64,000 nt of DNA. Origin: Plantago major. Its lineage: Eukaryota; Streptophyta; Magnoliopsida; Lamiales; Plantaginaceae. Position numbers and translations under genes: made by a program. Where the stretch lies: positions 14,880,566 to 14,944,565 of the forward strand of contig CM048839.1 of the NCBI GenBank assembly GCA_026545765.1, in the 5' to 3' direction. Positions 11,539 to 23,508 of the stretch are shown piece after piece (position 1 is the stretch's first letter; each line of letters starts with the position of its first letter). The notes under the pieces are model-generated. The model worked only from the letters and a program-made list of their open reading frames with translations. It was not told the origin of the DNA and made no database searches.

Positions 11539-11891
11539 TTTTAACATTGGCTTATTACTATCTTAGTCAATCTTCTTCCATCTTCTTCTTATGGTACTCA
11601 TCCATGGTCAACATGATGCCTTCTTCCACCAACATATCTTCTTCAATCTTCTTCTTATGGTACCCATCCAAATAATAATGTTAGTCATTTCCACAATTTA
11701 ATGTTAGGCCTATTTACACTTCCACATTCCTACAAATTTTGTGTTAATTATTTAATGACAATAAAGTCTTAAGAAGAGATAGTCTAACTATTGACTCTTC
11801 TCGACCATGTTGTTATTCTTCACTACTTTCTTATTCGCTGACTACATTTGCTACAATTTAAGACTTTAACAGTTCGTGGAGGTATCTGAAG

Positions 11892-12026
11892 ATGGAAACA
11901 ACAACAAATGATGCTCTTGTGGTTCGTCCAAAAGTTCCCAATGAGAAGCCCGACAAGTTTGGTGGAAGTAACTTCAAACGCTGCTGTCAGAAGATTCTCT
12001 TCTACCTTACTACCATCTGGTTGACA
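11892..12026 (+). pseudogene. Copia gag scrap (UBN2-type start)
   Basis: ATG 11892 opens a peptide whose residues 12-43 read RPKVPNEKPDKFGGSNFKRC and QKILFYLTTI. This is the usual opening of one Ty1/copia gag group, KPEKFxGxNFKRWQQKMLFYLTTL. The normally conserved Trp after KR is Cys here. After about 45 residues the homology stops abruptly and AGCTTATC-rich repeat DNA takes over. Confidence 0.65.
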
Positions 12027-12240
12027 AGCTTAGCTAATCATCTAGCTTATCTGATAAACTTGTCGAGGGAGCTTATAAGAAAAATAAACTAGTTGATTTA
12101 TTTTTACAAACCAATTTAGTAAACACTTTAATGAAAATCTACTACCTTATCGGCAACCCAATAAGCTATTATCTAATTTCTACCAAATCAGTTATCAACT
12201 AGCTTATCAACTAATTTTGTTAAACATATCATTAACCATT
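12020..12240. repeat. AGCTTAT-rich inverted-repeat DNA, probable MITE
   Basis: Motifs such as CTAGCTTATC and GATAAACTTG near 12,035-12,080 recur inverted or direct near 12,195-12,215 (TCAACTAGCTTATCAACT), as in short plant hAT-like MITEs. I could not define exact termini or a target-site duplication. Confidence 0.4.
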
Positions 12241-12957
12241 TTGATTATGGATAAAACGCCGCTTTTCTTTTTCTTGTTAAAGAAATCTAGTCCCTAAAGT
12301 AAACCATTAAAGATGTTGTGTTCAGGTACATTATTATCCATGTATCTAACACATAAATAGTGAACATGTTATTCCTTCGATAGACCAAATGCTTTGCCAT
12401 GACCTAATTACGAACTTTTGCAACATACCGTTTCTTAGAGAGGTCAATTCAACGTGGCATATTTAAGTATAAACATCGTATGTTTAACTTCAAACATCGT
12501 GTTTATAATAAACGTACATTATACTTGCATAACTCGTATTTTTAAACATGTGATGTTTGATTTGATATCTCCGAGATACGGTCTCTCACAAAAGTTAATC
12601 TGGTCTAATTGGCAAGACATTGTCACATTAGTTGTGTTCGAACTTGTTGCGTATAGAGTAAAAATTTACAGTTGGCTTCAAATTTCAATGTACGGCCCTA
12701 ATTGGTAATACATTGTCACATCAGTTGTATTCTTGTATGATATAACTGCTAGAATATATCAGTGATAGGATGGTGTAAGTTGGATAACATCCCCTTAACA
12801 ATACAAGTCCTTTTAGTAGGGAGGTGATAGATCCAACTTAATAATAACATGTAGTGAAAATAACGGTATAGTTTGAGTTACTTCGAACCCTCAACACTCA
12901 ACTTCACCTTTGACCCGTACACAAATTATTTTGTATTGGTCGAACGTTAGGAAGAAA
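12241..12957. other. Intergenic, small dispersed repeats, likely promoter at the right end
   Basis: No gene is supported. A motif like TAATTGG followed by GTCACATTAGTTG occurs near 12,607 and 12,698, with a related copy near 14,350. TAAGTTGGAT (12,776) and ATCCAACTTA (12,831) form a 10-bp inverted pair. The right end presumably holds the promoter and 5' UTR of the next gene. Confidence 0.35.
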
Positions 12958-13697
12958 ATGAAGGATGGCGGAAAGCAAGAACAATTTCATGAGTCCCTTC
13001 TCAAGATTCTCTATCCTCCTCCACCATCACCTCCTGAAGAAGACAAAAATGAAGAAAAGGAGAACAAATTATTACTTGAGACTCTATATCACCTACCAGG
13101 TGTTTGTTAAAATTACTAACTGAAGCTCTCTCTTCATTTTCTACCCAAATGGAGATTCCATATTAGTTAATTATTGGGTTCTATTCTATATATTCACCTT
13201 CTCTTCTGTACTTCTGCATATGCAGAAGATCTGGAGAACGAGGAAAGGGACGAGTTATTGTCGAGCAATGGCGAAAGTGAAGTGGGAAATGATGGGTCTG
13301 TAAAGCTTACAAGGGCTCAAAGGAAGCGGCTTCGGAAGAAGAAGCTCAAGGAAGCTGCTTCGCAACGAAGAAAGATCATTGGGCCTTTGCTACTAGGTTC
13401 TACAGATGAAGGTAGCGAAAATGTATCGGAAAGTGTTCGAAAAAATGTATCTGTGGAAATTTGTACCATATCAGATTCTTCAGGTGAGAGTTAGCACTAT
13501 TATGACTACAAATTTACGAGGTAATCGTATGATTTAGCATGCAAATGAGCTATTCTAACTAACTGTATGTAGGAGAGCCAGCTTCGTCGGCTAAACAGAA
13601 CAAGTTGAAGCAGAGGAGGAAGTCCAAAAAATTGGTTGATGGAGACTTGAAATCATCTACTGTGGAAACCAGTTCAAGAAATGATCCAGAAAGTTGA
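12958..13697 (+). CDS. Small conserved plant protein with a basic KLTRAQRKRLRKKK motif (174 aa, 3 exons)
   Basis: Exons are 12958-13099, 13226-13483 and 13573-13697; both introns are GT-AG and phase is kept, giving 174 residues. The start MKDGGKQEQF leads into a Pro-rich segment, LKILYPPPPSPPEED, then an acidic stretch. A strongly basic motif follows (KLTRAQRKRLRKKKLKEAAS) with RRKIIGPLL after it, and a second basic patch, KLKQRRKSKKL, lies near the end. The paired Pro-acidic start and KLTRAQRKRLRKKK motif occur in uncharacterised conserved plant proteins. The basic runs suggest nuclear or nucleolar location (inference). An in-frame ATG at 12910 would add 16 residues, but 12958 fits the conserved start better. 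Confidence 0.8.
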
Positions 13698-14533
13698 GCA
13701 ATTTGTACTTTTCCATTGCGGCAGTAATGGTTTTTCATATTTTGGATGCATGGTTCTAGCATTTGATGCGTTAAAGGCGAATGAAGATGATGAAGGGGTT
13801 GGATGGATGATAAGCTGATTTCTTTGTTTTTTTCTTTGGTTGAAGCTGGATGAACATATGTATTCAGAATGTTTCAGAATTGTGTTTGTGAATTGTAAGA
13901 GTGTCTTTAGGCTGATCCAAGAAAGAAAACATTCTTGTTTCTTGTACCTAATTGGTAAATAATGTTTAAATATAATTAGGCCACCCCTCAATGGACAATG
14001 GCTCAATTCCATACACTGATTTATTCAAAGTTTCAAACCATATGAAAGCATCCTAACTAGGTTAACTGAGTAAAACTCGTGAACAAGTACGTAGTCAATG
14101 GCTTCCCATGCTCTTGCCCTCTGAGGCTGTGACTTCAACTCAGTAGTCGATTATCTTCATGCTTCCAATCGTAGTAATTCTATGTTAAAGTATACGAAAC
14201 GTGTTCCAATTACTTCTTAATCTTTTGCACAGATATGATTCATTTCCATCGTATAAAATGCAACAGATAGGAAGCATATCACTTGTCTAATGTGTCAAGT
14301 AAAAATGCAAAATACATGAGATTGATACAATCATTTGAAAAGCATCTCAGGACATCGTCACATTGGTTGCATTCATGCCTCATGTGATGTTAGTGACAAT
14401 TACGGAATCACCGTCGGGATGTTTGGTTAGAAACTCGAATTGAGTTGAGTTTTTCTGTACAAATTAGCTACAAAAATTCAAGTTTGGAATCAAACACTGC
14501 ACGTGTACTTTTAAGTGACTTAGGTTGAAATTC
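13698..14533. other. 3' UTR and spacer, no second gene seen
   Basis: It begins with the 3' UTR of the three-exon gene. The rest is AT-rich without recognisable coding sequence. The upstream part of the RuvB-like 2 gene, including its P-loop region, was looked for here and not found. Confidence 0.5.
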
Positions 14534-14572
14534 ACCGCAATCGCCATGGGCATGGCCAAGTCTCTAGGTTAG

Positions 14573-15046
<474 letters not shown>

Positions 15047-15388
15047 TAGGCGTTTCGGAACTTCTTGTTGATTACTTTGCTGATCTAATGATTGTATATT
15101 GCATTGCCCGGGAGTAGTGTCTGTTTAGTATGTTGAACTGATTCTAGTGGTGTGCTGTTTTAGGCTCAAACTGTATGAATAAGTGGTACCTAAAAAGCCT
15201 AATCAATAAGTGCAACGAAAATGAACTCATGTGTTGTGATTAGTTTCATTTCTGTTGTTAAGGTTAAACTCCATGAGCTTTAATGTGCTTCAGCTTCTTG
15301 AAATGACCTTTGATGTTTATATTTGTACTAGACATAGCACACCATGCAATACTAGGTGCCTTTTTGACAAGATGTTTTTCAGAGTTGA

Positions 15389-15411
15389 TTTTTTTTTTTT
15401 TTTTTTTTTTT
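15389..15411. repeat. Poly-T tract in the RVB2 intron
   Basis: About 23 consecutive T. No flanking duplication was seen. Confidence 0.9.
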
Positions 15412-15647
15412 ATAACTGTCATGTTTCTATTGCTAAGTTCATGTTTTTTGCACTAGATTTTGGAGTTAGATTTAACTGCAATTTACTAATCTTGTGTGGT
15501 GATTTGGTTGCTGACAAGTGACATTGTGTAGACTTAATGATTGTGATTTTGAGTTGGAACTGAATTTATAATCCCCTGCATCAGTTATCCCTCTTAGTAG
15601 TTATTTTCTCGTGAACAATTTCGTTGGATTACTGGGATGGTTTTTGG

Positions 15648-15680
15648 GGTTTTTTTTTTTTTGGGGGGGGGGGGGGGGGG
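15648..15680. repeat. Poly-T then poly-G low-complexity tract
   Basis: A run of T passes into about 19 consecutive G inside the RVB2 intron. It could form a G-rich structure, and its exact length is prone to sequencing error. Confidence 0.85.
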
Positions 15681-16386
15681 TTTAATGCCATTGTAATATA
15701 TTTTAATATTTACTTTATACTTCTTGGGAGATAGTACAATGAAGAAGTTCAAAGAAATTGAACCGATGTGTTCTGTAGAAAGAATACTCTTTCTATTGCA
15801 ATCTTGCTGAATTAGGTACAAATCACAAATTTCTGGATTGGAAATGTGATCCCTTACATTGAATGATCCATTTATAATAAATGAAGCAGTTTAGTATGAT
15901 CTAGGTGTATTCTAAATGTCTCATTTGAGCATGATGTCTAGTTTATGCCTTCTACGGTTTCTAGTCTAGATAGTTAACTACACAACGTGATTTCTGAGCT
16001 ACGTCAAACAGTATGGAGGATCTGGTCTGTTTTACTGAGGATAAAGTTGTGATGCATTCAGATGACCGATGTAGTTTTAAATTGGTCTAGGTAAACATAC
16101 GACTTTCTGAAATTCTAGAAATTCTGCTTTAAAATGTACAGATGTTTGGCTTGCTGAATCTCTTTAATCAGTCGTAGGACTAGTTTACTCTCTTGTGGGT
16201 GACACCATGTGCTTGATGTGTTAGATATTTTATTTGATACTATAAAATCACTGGTGATAGTTCATCGAGTGTGCGGGATATATGCTGTGCCGAATATACT
16301 GCTTTGATTACTTGAGAGTGTGCATTATCATCAAAATTATATGAAATGAGTGGTGTGCTACGGGCATATGCATTCAGTCTGTGTAA

Positions 16387-17127
<741 letters not shown>

Positions 17128-17130
17128 TAA

Positions 17131-18036
17131 GGGACTGCATGGACTATGTATGAACAACACATTAGTCATGTAAGATGCTTAAATTTATTTAATTGGTTTG
17201 GTAAATCTTGTGGGCTGCAGAAATGCTTTTTTCTTCTCTTCTACTAGTCGATGATTTTTCTTGCTACTAGTATGTCTATGCCGTCTTATGGCCTGGGCTT
17301 CATGCTGTTGAGGCGTATGCATATTACGTCTTACACAGGCTAACCGTTCTTGATCAATACGGTTCTGCTACAGATATGCCAACGGATCCTCGCCTTCCCT
17401 TCAGCATGTAAATGCCTGTGACATTTTCTAGATGAACGTAGTATTCGAAGTTTCGAGCTGCAGACCACCACCAGATAGATACTCTAACATCATAAGATAG
17501 TTTTTAGTACCATTATCTGATTTTATTATTACATGTGATATGTAGTACTATGACTTGAGCTACCGGCCAAAATAGAAGTATGAAGGATCTGATCTACCGA
17601 CACTGAAACTAGGATCTTTGTTTAGTAAAATATGTGTGTCTCAATCAACCTACCTACCAATCTTTAAACAGTAGTATTTCCTTTCCTGCAATCCCGCCAT
17701 AATACTAGCTAATTTAATGAGCATGACATTTTTAAAAGTCCAAAACAGCTGATTCATCAGTTCATGTCATTCTCAAAATCTTCAATTCATATGCACGAAA
17801 TTACTATAAAATTATCATTGGAAAACCAATATCAATATTATAATGATATTGTACACATTCCTTGTAAGACTCTTCCCTTGTTGTCTGTGATATTTCTTCC
17901 ATCACATGCAACTTTTGACTTGATAAGACTTTTAGGTCTTGACTGCTAAGTGATTGTTCAGTTGGAGTTGATTCTACATTATAGCCTCTGACATTTCAAA
18001 GAGCTGAAAACTAAAACTCACTCCTCAAATCCATCC
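17131..18036. other. RVB2 3' flank and promoter of GT34 copy 1
   Basis: No gene is supported. The right part is the upstream region of the first GT34 gene and contains the CATGCA motif at 17905-17910. Confidence 0.5.
17905..17910 (+). promoter_or_regulatory. RY-core motif CATGCA upstream of GT34 copy 1
   Basis: ATCACATGCAACTTTTGACTT lies about 127 bp before the ATG, and a similar block precedes copies 2 and 3. CATGCA is the core recognised by B3 factors such as ABI3, FUS3 and LEC2 in seed genes. Binding here is inference. Confidence 0.45.
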
Positions 18037-19350
18037 ATGGCTACATTTTCAGCCTCACCCAAATCATCAAGTTTTGTTGCAGCACATAAGTATCTGTGCA
18101 CTGCAGCTTTCCTGGCATTTCTAGTAGTTTGTGTTTGGTGGACGGTTGCAGACCCCTGGGAAGGTTCCTTGATCTTGAAAGACAGGGCTAGCTCCCGTTC
18201 CCAATCCGCAGGCCAGACGCTTACGACAGGCGGAGAATCTCCGGACGTGACGTTTTACGACGATGCAGAAACTGCTTACACAGTCGGCAAGCCGATGGTT
18301 GATTGGGATACGAAGAGAAAGGAATGGTTTAAGCTTCATCCAGGTTTCGAGGTCGGGAAGGAAAGCCGTGTGCTCGTCATTACGGGATCTCAGCCTTCGT
18401 TATGTAGGCATCCGTTAGGAGATCGGTTGCTACTGAGGCTTTTCAAGAACAAGGTTGATTATTGTAGAGTTAATGGTTATGAGATTTTCTACAACAATGC
18501 TCACTTGGAACCGAAAATGAGCTTCTATTGGGCGAAAATACCGATAGTTCGTGCAGCCATGCTCGCTCATCCTGAAATTGAATGGTTCTTTTGGGTTGAT
18601 TCGGATGCGGTGTTTACGGATATGGAGTTTAAGATTCCGTTGGCGAAGTATAAGGATCATAACTTTGTTGCTTATGGAAACCCGAATTTCTATTACGAAG
18701 AGGAAAAGAGTTGGCTTGCTTTGGTTGCAGGTATATTTCTGATAAGGAACTGCCAGTGGTCTTTGGATATGATGGAGGCGTGGGCGAGCAGGGGTCCGTT
18801 GAGCCCGAATTACACCGAGTGGGGTGAAGTCATGAAAGCAACCTTCAAGGATAAATTATTTTCGGATTCTGATGATGAATCTGCTTTGGTGTATTTGCTC
18901 TTGAAAGAGAAGGATAAATGGAGTGACAAGGTTTTTGTGGAGAATGAGTACTATTTGAATGGATACTGGCTGGAATTTGTCAACAAGTTCGATAACATCA
19001 CGAAGAAGTATGTGGAGGTGGAGAAGCGGGTACGCAAGCTTAGGCGTCGCCACGCAGAGGTCGTTAGTGCAAGCTACGCATCTTTGAGGGAGCAATATTT
19101 GGCAGAGGAAGGCGAATGGAGGAGGCCGTATATCACACATTTTGCTGGGTGTCAGCCGTGCAATGGGGATCATAATTCAACGTTCGAGGGCGATTCTTGT
19201 TTGGTGGGGCTGGAAAAAGCGCTGAACTTTGCGGATAATCAGGTGCTTCGCAACTACGGGTTTATGCGCCCTGATATATCAGACGGTTCCCGAATCGAAC
19301 CGGTTCCGTTTGATTTTCCTGGAAATGAAGCTTATGGAGAAGTTTTTTGA
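18037..19350 (+). CDS. GT34 glycosyltransferase copy 1 (galactomannan galactosyltransferase-like)
   Basis: This 437-residue intronless gene starts at the only suitable ATG, in context TCCATCCATGG. It is a type II Golgi protein: a short cytosolic end, a membrane segment around residues 24-38 (AFLAFLVVCVWWTVA), a variable stem, then the GT34 catalytic domain. The metal/UDP-sugar DxD is D188-S-D190 in FFWVDSDAVFTDM. The C-terminal signature ITHFAGCQPCNGDHN and ALNFADNQVLRNYGF is typical of galactomannan alpha-1,6-galactosyltransferase/MUCI10-type enzymes rather than xyloglucan xylosyltransferases. The expected role is adding alpha-1,6-galactose to (gluco)mannan in the Golgi. Oddity: the NAG(V/I)F motif reads VAGIF, with the conserved Asn replaced by Val230, so activity may be altered. 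It is first of four same-strand tandem copies. Confidence 0.93.
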   Translation: MATFSASPKSSSFVAAHKYLCTAAFLAFLVVCVWWTVADPWEGSLILKDRASSRSQSAGQTLTTGGESPDVTFYDDAETAYTVGKPMVDWDTKRKEWFKLHPGFEVGKESRVLVITGSQPSLCRHPLGDRLLLRLFKNKVDYCRVNGYEIFYNNAHLEPKMSFYWAKIPIVRAAMLAHPEIEWFFWVDSDAVFTDMEFKIPLAKYKDHNFVAYGNPNFYYEEEKSWLALVAGIFLIRNCQWSLDMMEAWASRGPLSPNYTEWGEVMKATFKDKLFSDSDDESALVYLLLKEKDKWSDKVFVENEYYLNGYWLEFVNKFDNITKKYVEVEKRVRKLRRRHAEVVSASYASLREQYLAEEGEWRRPYITHFAGCQPCNGDHNSTFEGDSCLVGLEKALNFADNQVLRNYGFMRPDISDGSRIEPVPFDFPGNEAYGEVF

Positions 19351-20039
19351 TAGTAATGTATGCACGAATTTAAGTATGTGTGTATGTTCTGGTTCTGAAT
19401 AAGTTGTAGGAATACTTTCTGTTTAGTCTTTAGTACTTTCTTAAAGCTTGCTTAAGTTGAAAATTTTGCAAAAATGTGTGGAATTAATTACTGTGGCTGT
19501 CTATTATAAGTCTATTACCTTGATATTGCCAGGATGATACTTTTTCTCTTCCTGTATTTGTTAAGATGATTTCTTGATGAAATGGACTTAAATCCCCTGC
19601 TAATTTATTCATGACCTGCTAATTTCTTGATTAATCAGTTAGTCCATGCATCTTAAAAAATTGTCAATCTCTCTGTTTCTAGGAAACTGTTTCCATGATC
19701 TTAGGAGTGATACTAAATTAAATGCCATCACATGAATACTCTTTAAGCAATTGAAGTTTTGACACTGTTTTGTTGGCACTTAACAGCACTAATTAAGCTG
19801 CCTATGTTAATCAGCACTAGTTTATAGTATTCCAATTCATTGAAAAATACAGTGCCTTGTTATTTGTGTGAATCTTAATCTCACCACATGCAAATTGTGA
19901 GTCAACTAAACCTGTAACATTGTTTAGTACTGTAATATTTCAGTGTTTATAGGCTTCAGCTTATAGACAGTGTAGATCAGTTTATGCAATATCACATTGT
20001 TTCCAAATAAATCAGTCTTTAAAGTTTAAACCTCTGTCC
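19351..20039. other. Spacer and promoter between GT34 copies 1 and 2
   Basis: AT-rich with no ORF of note. TTTATAGG and TTATAGACA near 19,945-19,970 resemble TATA-region sequence and are partly shared with the region upstream of copy 3. Confidence 0.5.
19887..19892 (+). promoter_or_regulatory. RY-core motif CATGCA upstream of GT34 copy 2
   Basis: It lies about 150 bp before the ATG inside a block (GTGTGAATCTTAATCTCACC followed by ACATGCA) that is closely matched upstream of copy 3. Confidence 0.5.
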
Positions 20040-21320
20040 ATGGCCAAATCATCAAGTTTCTCAACCTCAGATAGATGGTTATCCACTGCAGCTATCGCGG
20101 CGATTGTAATGGTTTGCATCTGGTGGACCATCGCCAACCCCTTGCCTGTTTTGTCGATCTTGAAGTATAACCCGGGTTTAACTTATTTCTCACCTAGAAC
20201 GAGCGAAGATCCTGCCGATGCTACATTTTACAATGATCGGGAAACTGCTTACACTATAGGTAAGCCCATGGTTAACTGGGATGCAAAGAGAAGTGAATGG
20301 TTGAAGTATCATCCAGGTTTCGAATGGGGGAAGGAAAGTCGTGTACTCGTTATAACAGGCTCTCAGCCTTCGCTGTGTAGGCATCCGCTAGGAGATCGTA
20401 TGCTACTAAGGCTTTTCAAGAACAAGGTTGATTATTGTAGAGTCAATGGTTATGGCATTTTCTACAACAATGCTCACTTGGAACCGAAAATGAGCTTCTA
20501 TTGGGCTAAGACACCGATAGTTCGTGCAGCCATGCTCGCACATCCTGAGATCGAGTGGTTCTTTTGGGTCGATTCAGATGCAGTGTTTACAGACATGGAG
20601 TTCAAGATCCCGTTGGAGAAGTACGAGGACTATAACTTCGTTGTTGCTGGCAGGCCAGATTTTTATGATGACAGGGAAAAGAGTTGGTTAGCTGTAAACG
20701 CAGGCGTTTTTCTGATAAGAAACTGTCAGTGGTCCATGGACTTCATGGAAGCTTGGGCTAGCATGGGGCCGAGTAGTGTGAATTACTCCGAATGGGGCCA
20801 AGTCATGAAATCAACCTTCAAGGATAAAGTATATTCAGATTCAGATGATCAATCTGCCTTAGTTTATTTGCTCTTGAATGAGAGACAGAAATGGAGTGAC
20901 AAGGTTTACATAGAGAATGAGTATCATATGAATGGGTACTGGTTGTATCTGGTAGATAAATATGATAACATTGCCAGGGAGTACATGGAGGTTGAAAAGC
21001 GGCTAAAAAAACTCAGGAGGCGCCATGCAGAGGCTGTTAGTTCAAGCTACACGTCTTTTAGGGAACAATATGTGGCAGAGGGAGGCAGAACGGGAGACAG
21101 CTGGAAGAGGCCGTACATCACACATTTCAACGGCTGTCAGCCATGTAATGGAGACCACAATGCGAGCTTTAAGGGTGATTCTTGTTTGATTGGGCTGGAA
21201 AAAGCACTCAACTTTGCAGATAATCAGGTGCTTCGGAACTATGGGTTCATGCGTCCTGACATCAGAAAAGGGTCCTATATTATACCAGTTCCGTTTGATT
21301 TCCCTGGTGAGGAACTGTAA
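20040..21320 (+). CDS. GT34 glycosyltransferase copy 2 (galactomannan galactosyltransferase-like)
   Basis: This is 426 residues, intronless, with start context GTCCATGGCC like copies 1 and 3. A signal-anchor lies near residues 16-32 (AAIAAIVMVCIWWTIA). The DxD is D178-S-D180 (FFWVDSDAVFTDM). The NAGVFLIRNCQWS motif is intact, as are ITHFNGCQPCNGDHN and ALNFADNQVLRNYGF. The core is nearly identical to copy 1 (YNNAHLEPKMSFYWAK), while stem regions differ, as expected after a tandem duplication. Predicted Golgi alpha-galactosyltransferase acting on mannan-type polysaccharide; the acceptor is inferred from family resemblance only. Confidence 0.94.
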   Translation: MAKSSSFSTSDRWLSTAAIAAIVMVCIWWTIANPLPVLSILKYNPGLTYFSPRTSEDPADATFYNDRETAYTIGKPMVNWDAKRSEWLKYHPGFEWGKESRVLVITGSQPSLCRHPLGDRMLLRLFKNKVDYCRVNGYGIFYNNAHLEPKMSFYWAKTPIVRAAMLAHPEIEWFFWVDSDAVFTDMEFKIPLEKYEDYNFVVAGRPDFYDDREKSWLAVNAGVFLIRNCQWSMDFMEAWASMGPSSVNYSEWGQVMKSTFKDKVYSDSDDQSALVYLLLNERQKWSDKVYIENEYHMNGYWLYLVDKYDNIAREYMEVEKRLKKLRRRHAEAVSSSYTSFREQYVAEGGRTGDSWKRPYITHFNGCQPCNGDHNASFKGDSCLIGLEKALNFADNQVLRNYGFMRPDIRKGSYIIPVPFDFPGEEL

Positions 21321-22242
21321 TGGAAGAATCTCCCCGGTTGTAAGGTATACACTATACACGAATAATTTCATGTCCGTATACATTCTGAGTTTTCATTCAG
21401 TTACCGATATAGTTTCTTTATGTTCTCAGTTGTTACTTTCAGAACTGGTTTAGTTCAACACATTGCAGAATGTTTGCGAGATTTGTCAAGTATACACATA
21501 TTAATTTTATCAATGGCCCTTGTTCCTGATCACAATCTGAATTTTATGCCTTTTCTGAGCCTGTCCGTTGTTAAAATCATACACGGTTGTTCAACGAATT
21601 CGTTCACTCAGCTTCTGCTTTGTATGAAGGCTTGATACCTCGCACAATACACAGGAATTCTTCATGAACAATATGACTCGTGTAACCAAAATGCGTTTAT
21701 TGCAGGACAGTAATCTTTCCTCTGGTATAAGTTATAACACAGTCCTGCCTCTGTCAAGAGGACTACAGGTCTAAAACAAGTAGAAATTAAAGAGATCAAT
21801 TATGATTTCTATATTTGTAAACCATCAATAGAGTAACAGATGTCCTGGTCATAAGGAAGTATCCTAGTCCTAAGGAAACACAATTGTAATATGTTGTTCA
21901 CAATAGAAGACAAGATAAATGTCATCACATGGAAACTCTTACAAATTTCAGATTAAATTCAAGCCCTTGACAACACTTTGTCAATCTGGCTATGTTCCTC
22001 TTAAAATTTTCAATCAATCTGCACAAATTGCTGAAGGTTCTCCTAGGAAATATATAAGATTATCTCTGTTCCTCAAAAGTCACAATATTCCTTGTACTTT
22101 GTGTGATACTAAATCTCATCACATGCAGTGTCTGACCTGATTAAAGTTGGTATTGTTTAGGCATCACCTTATAGACACAAACAATCAAGTTCATACAGAT
22201 CCTCACTGAGCCAAAGAAATCACCCTGTAAAACCATAAATCC
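21321..22242. other. Spacer and promoter between GT34 copies 2 and 3
   Basis: No gene is supported. The right end carries the shared promoter block with CATGCA and CTTATAGACAC. Confidence 0.5.
22122..22127 (+). promoter_or_regulatory. RY-core motif CATGCA upstream of GT34 copy 3
   Basis: It lies about 120 bp before the ATG, in TAAATCTCATCACATGCAG, which matches the block upstream of copy 2. Confidence 0.5.
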
Positions 22243-23508
22243 ATGGCCAAATCATCAAGTTTTGTTCCCTCAGACAGGTACTTGTGCACTGCATCTATTG
22301 CAGTGTTTCTAATATTTTGCGTCTGGTGTACTGTCAACGAGCCCTTGCCGATTTTTTCCATATTGAAATACAAGCCTAGTACATCAGAAGGTAATAACAC
22401 TACGACGAGTGAAGAAGTTACAGATGCTACATTTTACGATGATCAAGAAACTTCTTACACAATACATAAGCCCATGACGAATTGGGATACGAAGAGAACG
22501 GAATGGTTTAAGCATCACAAGGATTTCGAGTTGGGAAAAGAAAGTCGCGTATTCATCATCACAGGGTCTCAGCCAGCATTGTGTAAGCATCCGTTAGGAG
22601 ATCGTTTGCTACTAAGGCTTTTCAAGAACAAGGTTGATTATTGTAGAATCAACACTTATGGAATTTTCTACAACAATGCGCACTTGGAACCAAAAATGAG
22701 CTTCTATTGGGCAAAAATACCGATAATCCGTGCAGCAATGGTTGCGCATCCTGAGGTTGAGTGGTTCTTCTGGGTTGATTCAGATGCACTATTCACAGAC
22801 ATGGAATTCAAGGTTCCAGTGGAGAAGTACAAGGAGTATAACTTTGTTGCTTACAGCTTGCCTGGTTTTTATGAGGAGAAAGAAAAGAGTTGGCTTGCTG
22901 TAAACGCAGGAATTTTCCTGATAAGAAACTGCCAGTGGTCTATGAACTTCATGGAAGCTTGGGCGAGCATGGGGCCATTAAGCCCTGATTATGAGCGATG
23001 GGGCAAGGTCATGAAATCAACGTTCAAGGATAAACAGTTTCCAGATTCAGACGATCAATCTGCATTAGTGTATTTGTTACTGAACGAGCGAAAGAAATGG
23101 AGTGACAAGATTCATTTCGAAAACGACTACATAATAAATGGATACTGGTTGATCTTGGTTAATCAGTTTAAGAACATCAGCAACAAGTACATAGAGGTAG
23201 AGAAACGAGTAAGCAAGCTAAGGCGTCGTCATGCTGAGGTTGTTAGTGCAAGCTACACATCTTTGAGGGAGCAATATTTGACAGATCGTGGATGGAGAAG
23301 GCCGTATATCACACATTTCGCAGGGTGTCAACCGTGTAATGGGGAACATAATGTGGCATTTAAGGGCGATTCTTGTGTGGTGGAGCTTGAACGGGCGTTG
23401 AACTTTGCGGATAATCAGGTGCTTCGCAACTATGGATTTATGCGCCCTGATATTGCAAATGGTTCGCATATCATACCAGTGCCCTTTGATTTTCCAGGAG
23501 ATTCTTAA
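22243..23508 (+). CDS. GT34 glycosyltransferase copy 3 (galactomannan galactosyltransferase-like)
   Basis: This is 421 residues, intronless, with ATG in context ATCCATGGCC. The membrane anchor is near residues 17-30 (SIAVFLIFCVWCTV). The DxD is D179-S-D181 in FFWVDSDALFTDM, the NAGIFLIRNCQWS motif is intact, and the C-terminus carries ITHFAGCQPCNGEHN (Glu for the usual Asp) and ALNFADNQVLRNYGF. It is closest to copies 1 and 2 and shares promoter elements with copy 2. The predicted role is the same as its neighbours, with possible differences in expression or acceptor. Confidence 0.94.
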   Translation: MAKSSSFVPSDRYLCTASIAVFLIFCVWCTVNEPLPIFSILKYKPSTSEGNNTTTSEEVTDATFYDDQETSYTIHKPMTNWDTKRTEWFKHHKDFELGKESRVFIITGSQPALCKHPLGDRLLLRLFKNKVDYCRINTYGIFYNNAHLEPKMSFYWAKIPIIRAAMVAHPEVEWFFWVDSDALFTDMEFKVPVEKYKEYNFVAYSLPGFYEEKEKSWLAVNAGIFLIRNCQWSMNFMEAWASMGPLSPDYERWGKVMKSTFKDKQFPDSDDQSALVYLLLNERKKWSDKIHFENDYIINGYWLILVNQFKNISNKYIEVEKRVSKLRRRHAEVVSASYTSLREQYLTDRGWRRPYITHFAGCQPCNGEHNVAFKGDSCVVELERALNFADNQVLRNYGFMRPDIANGSHIIPVPFDFPGDS

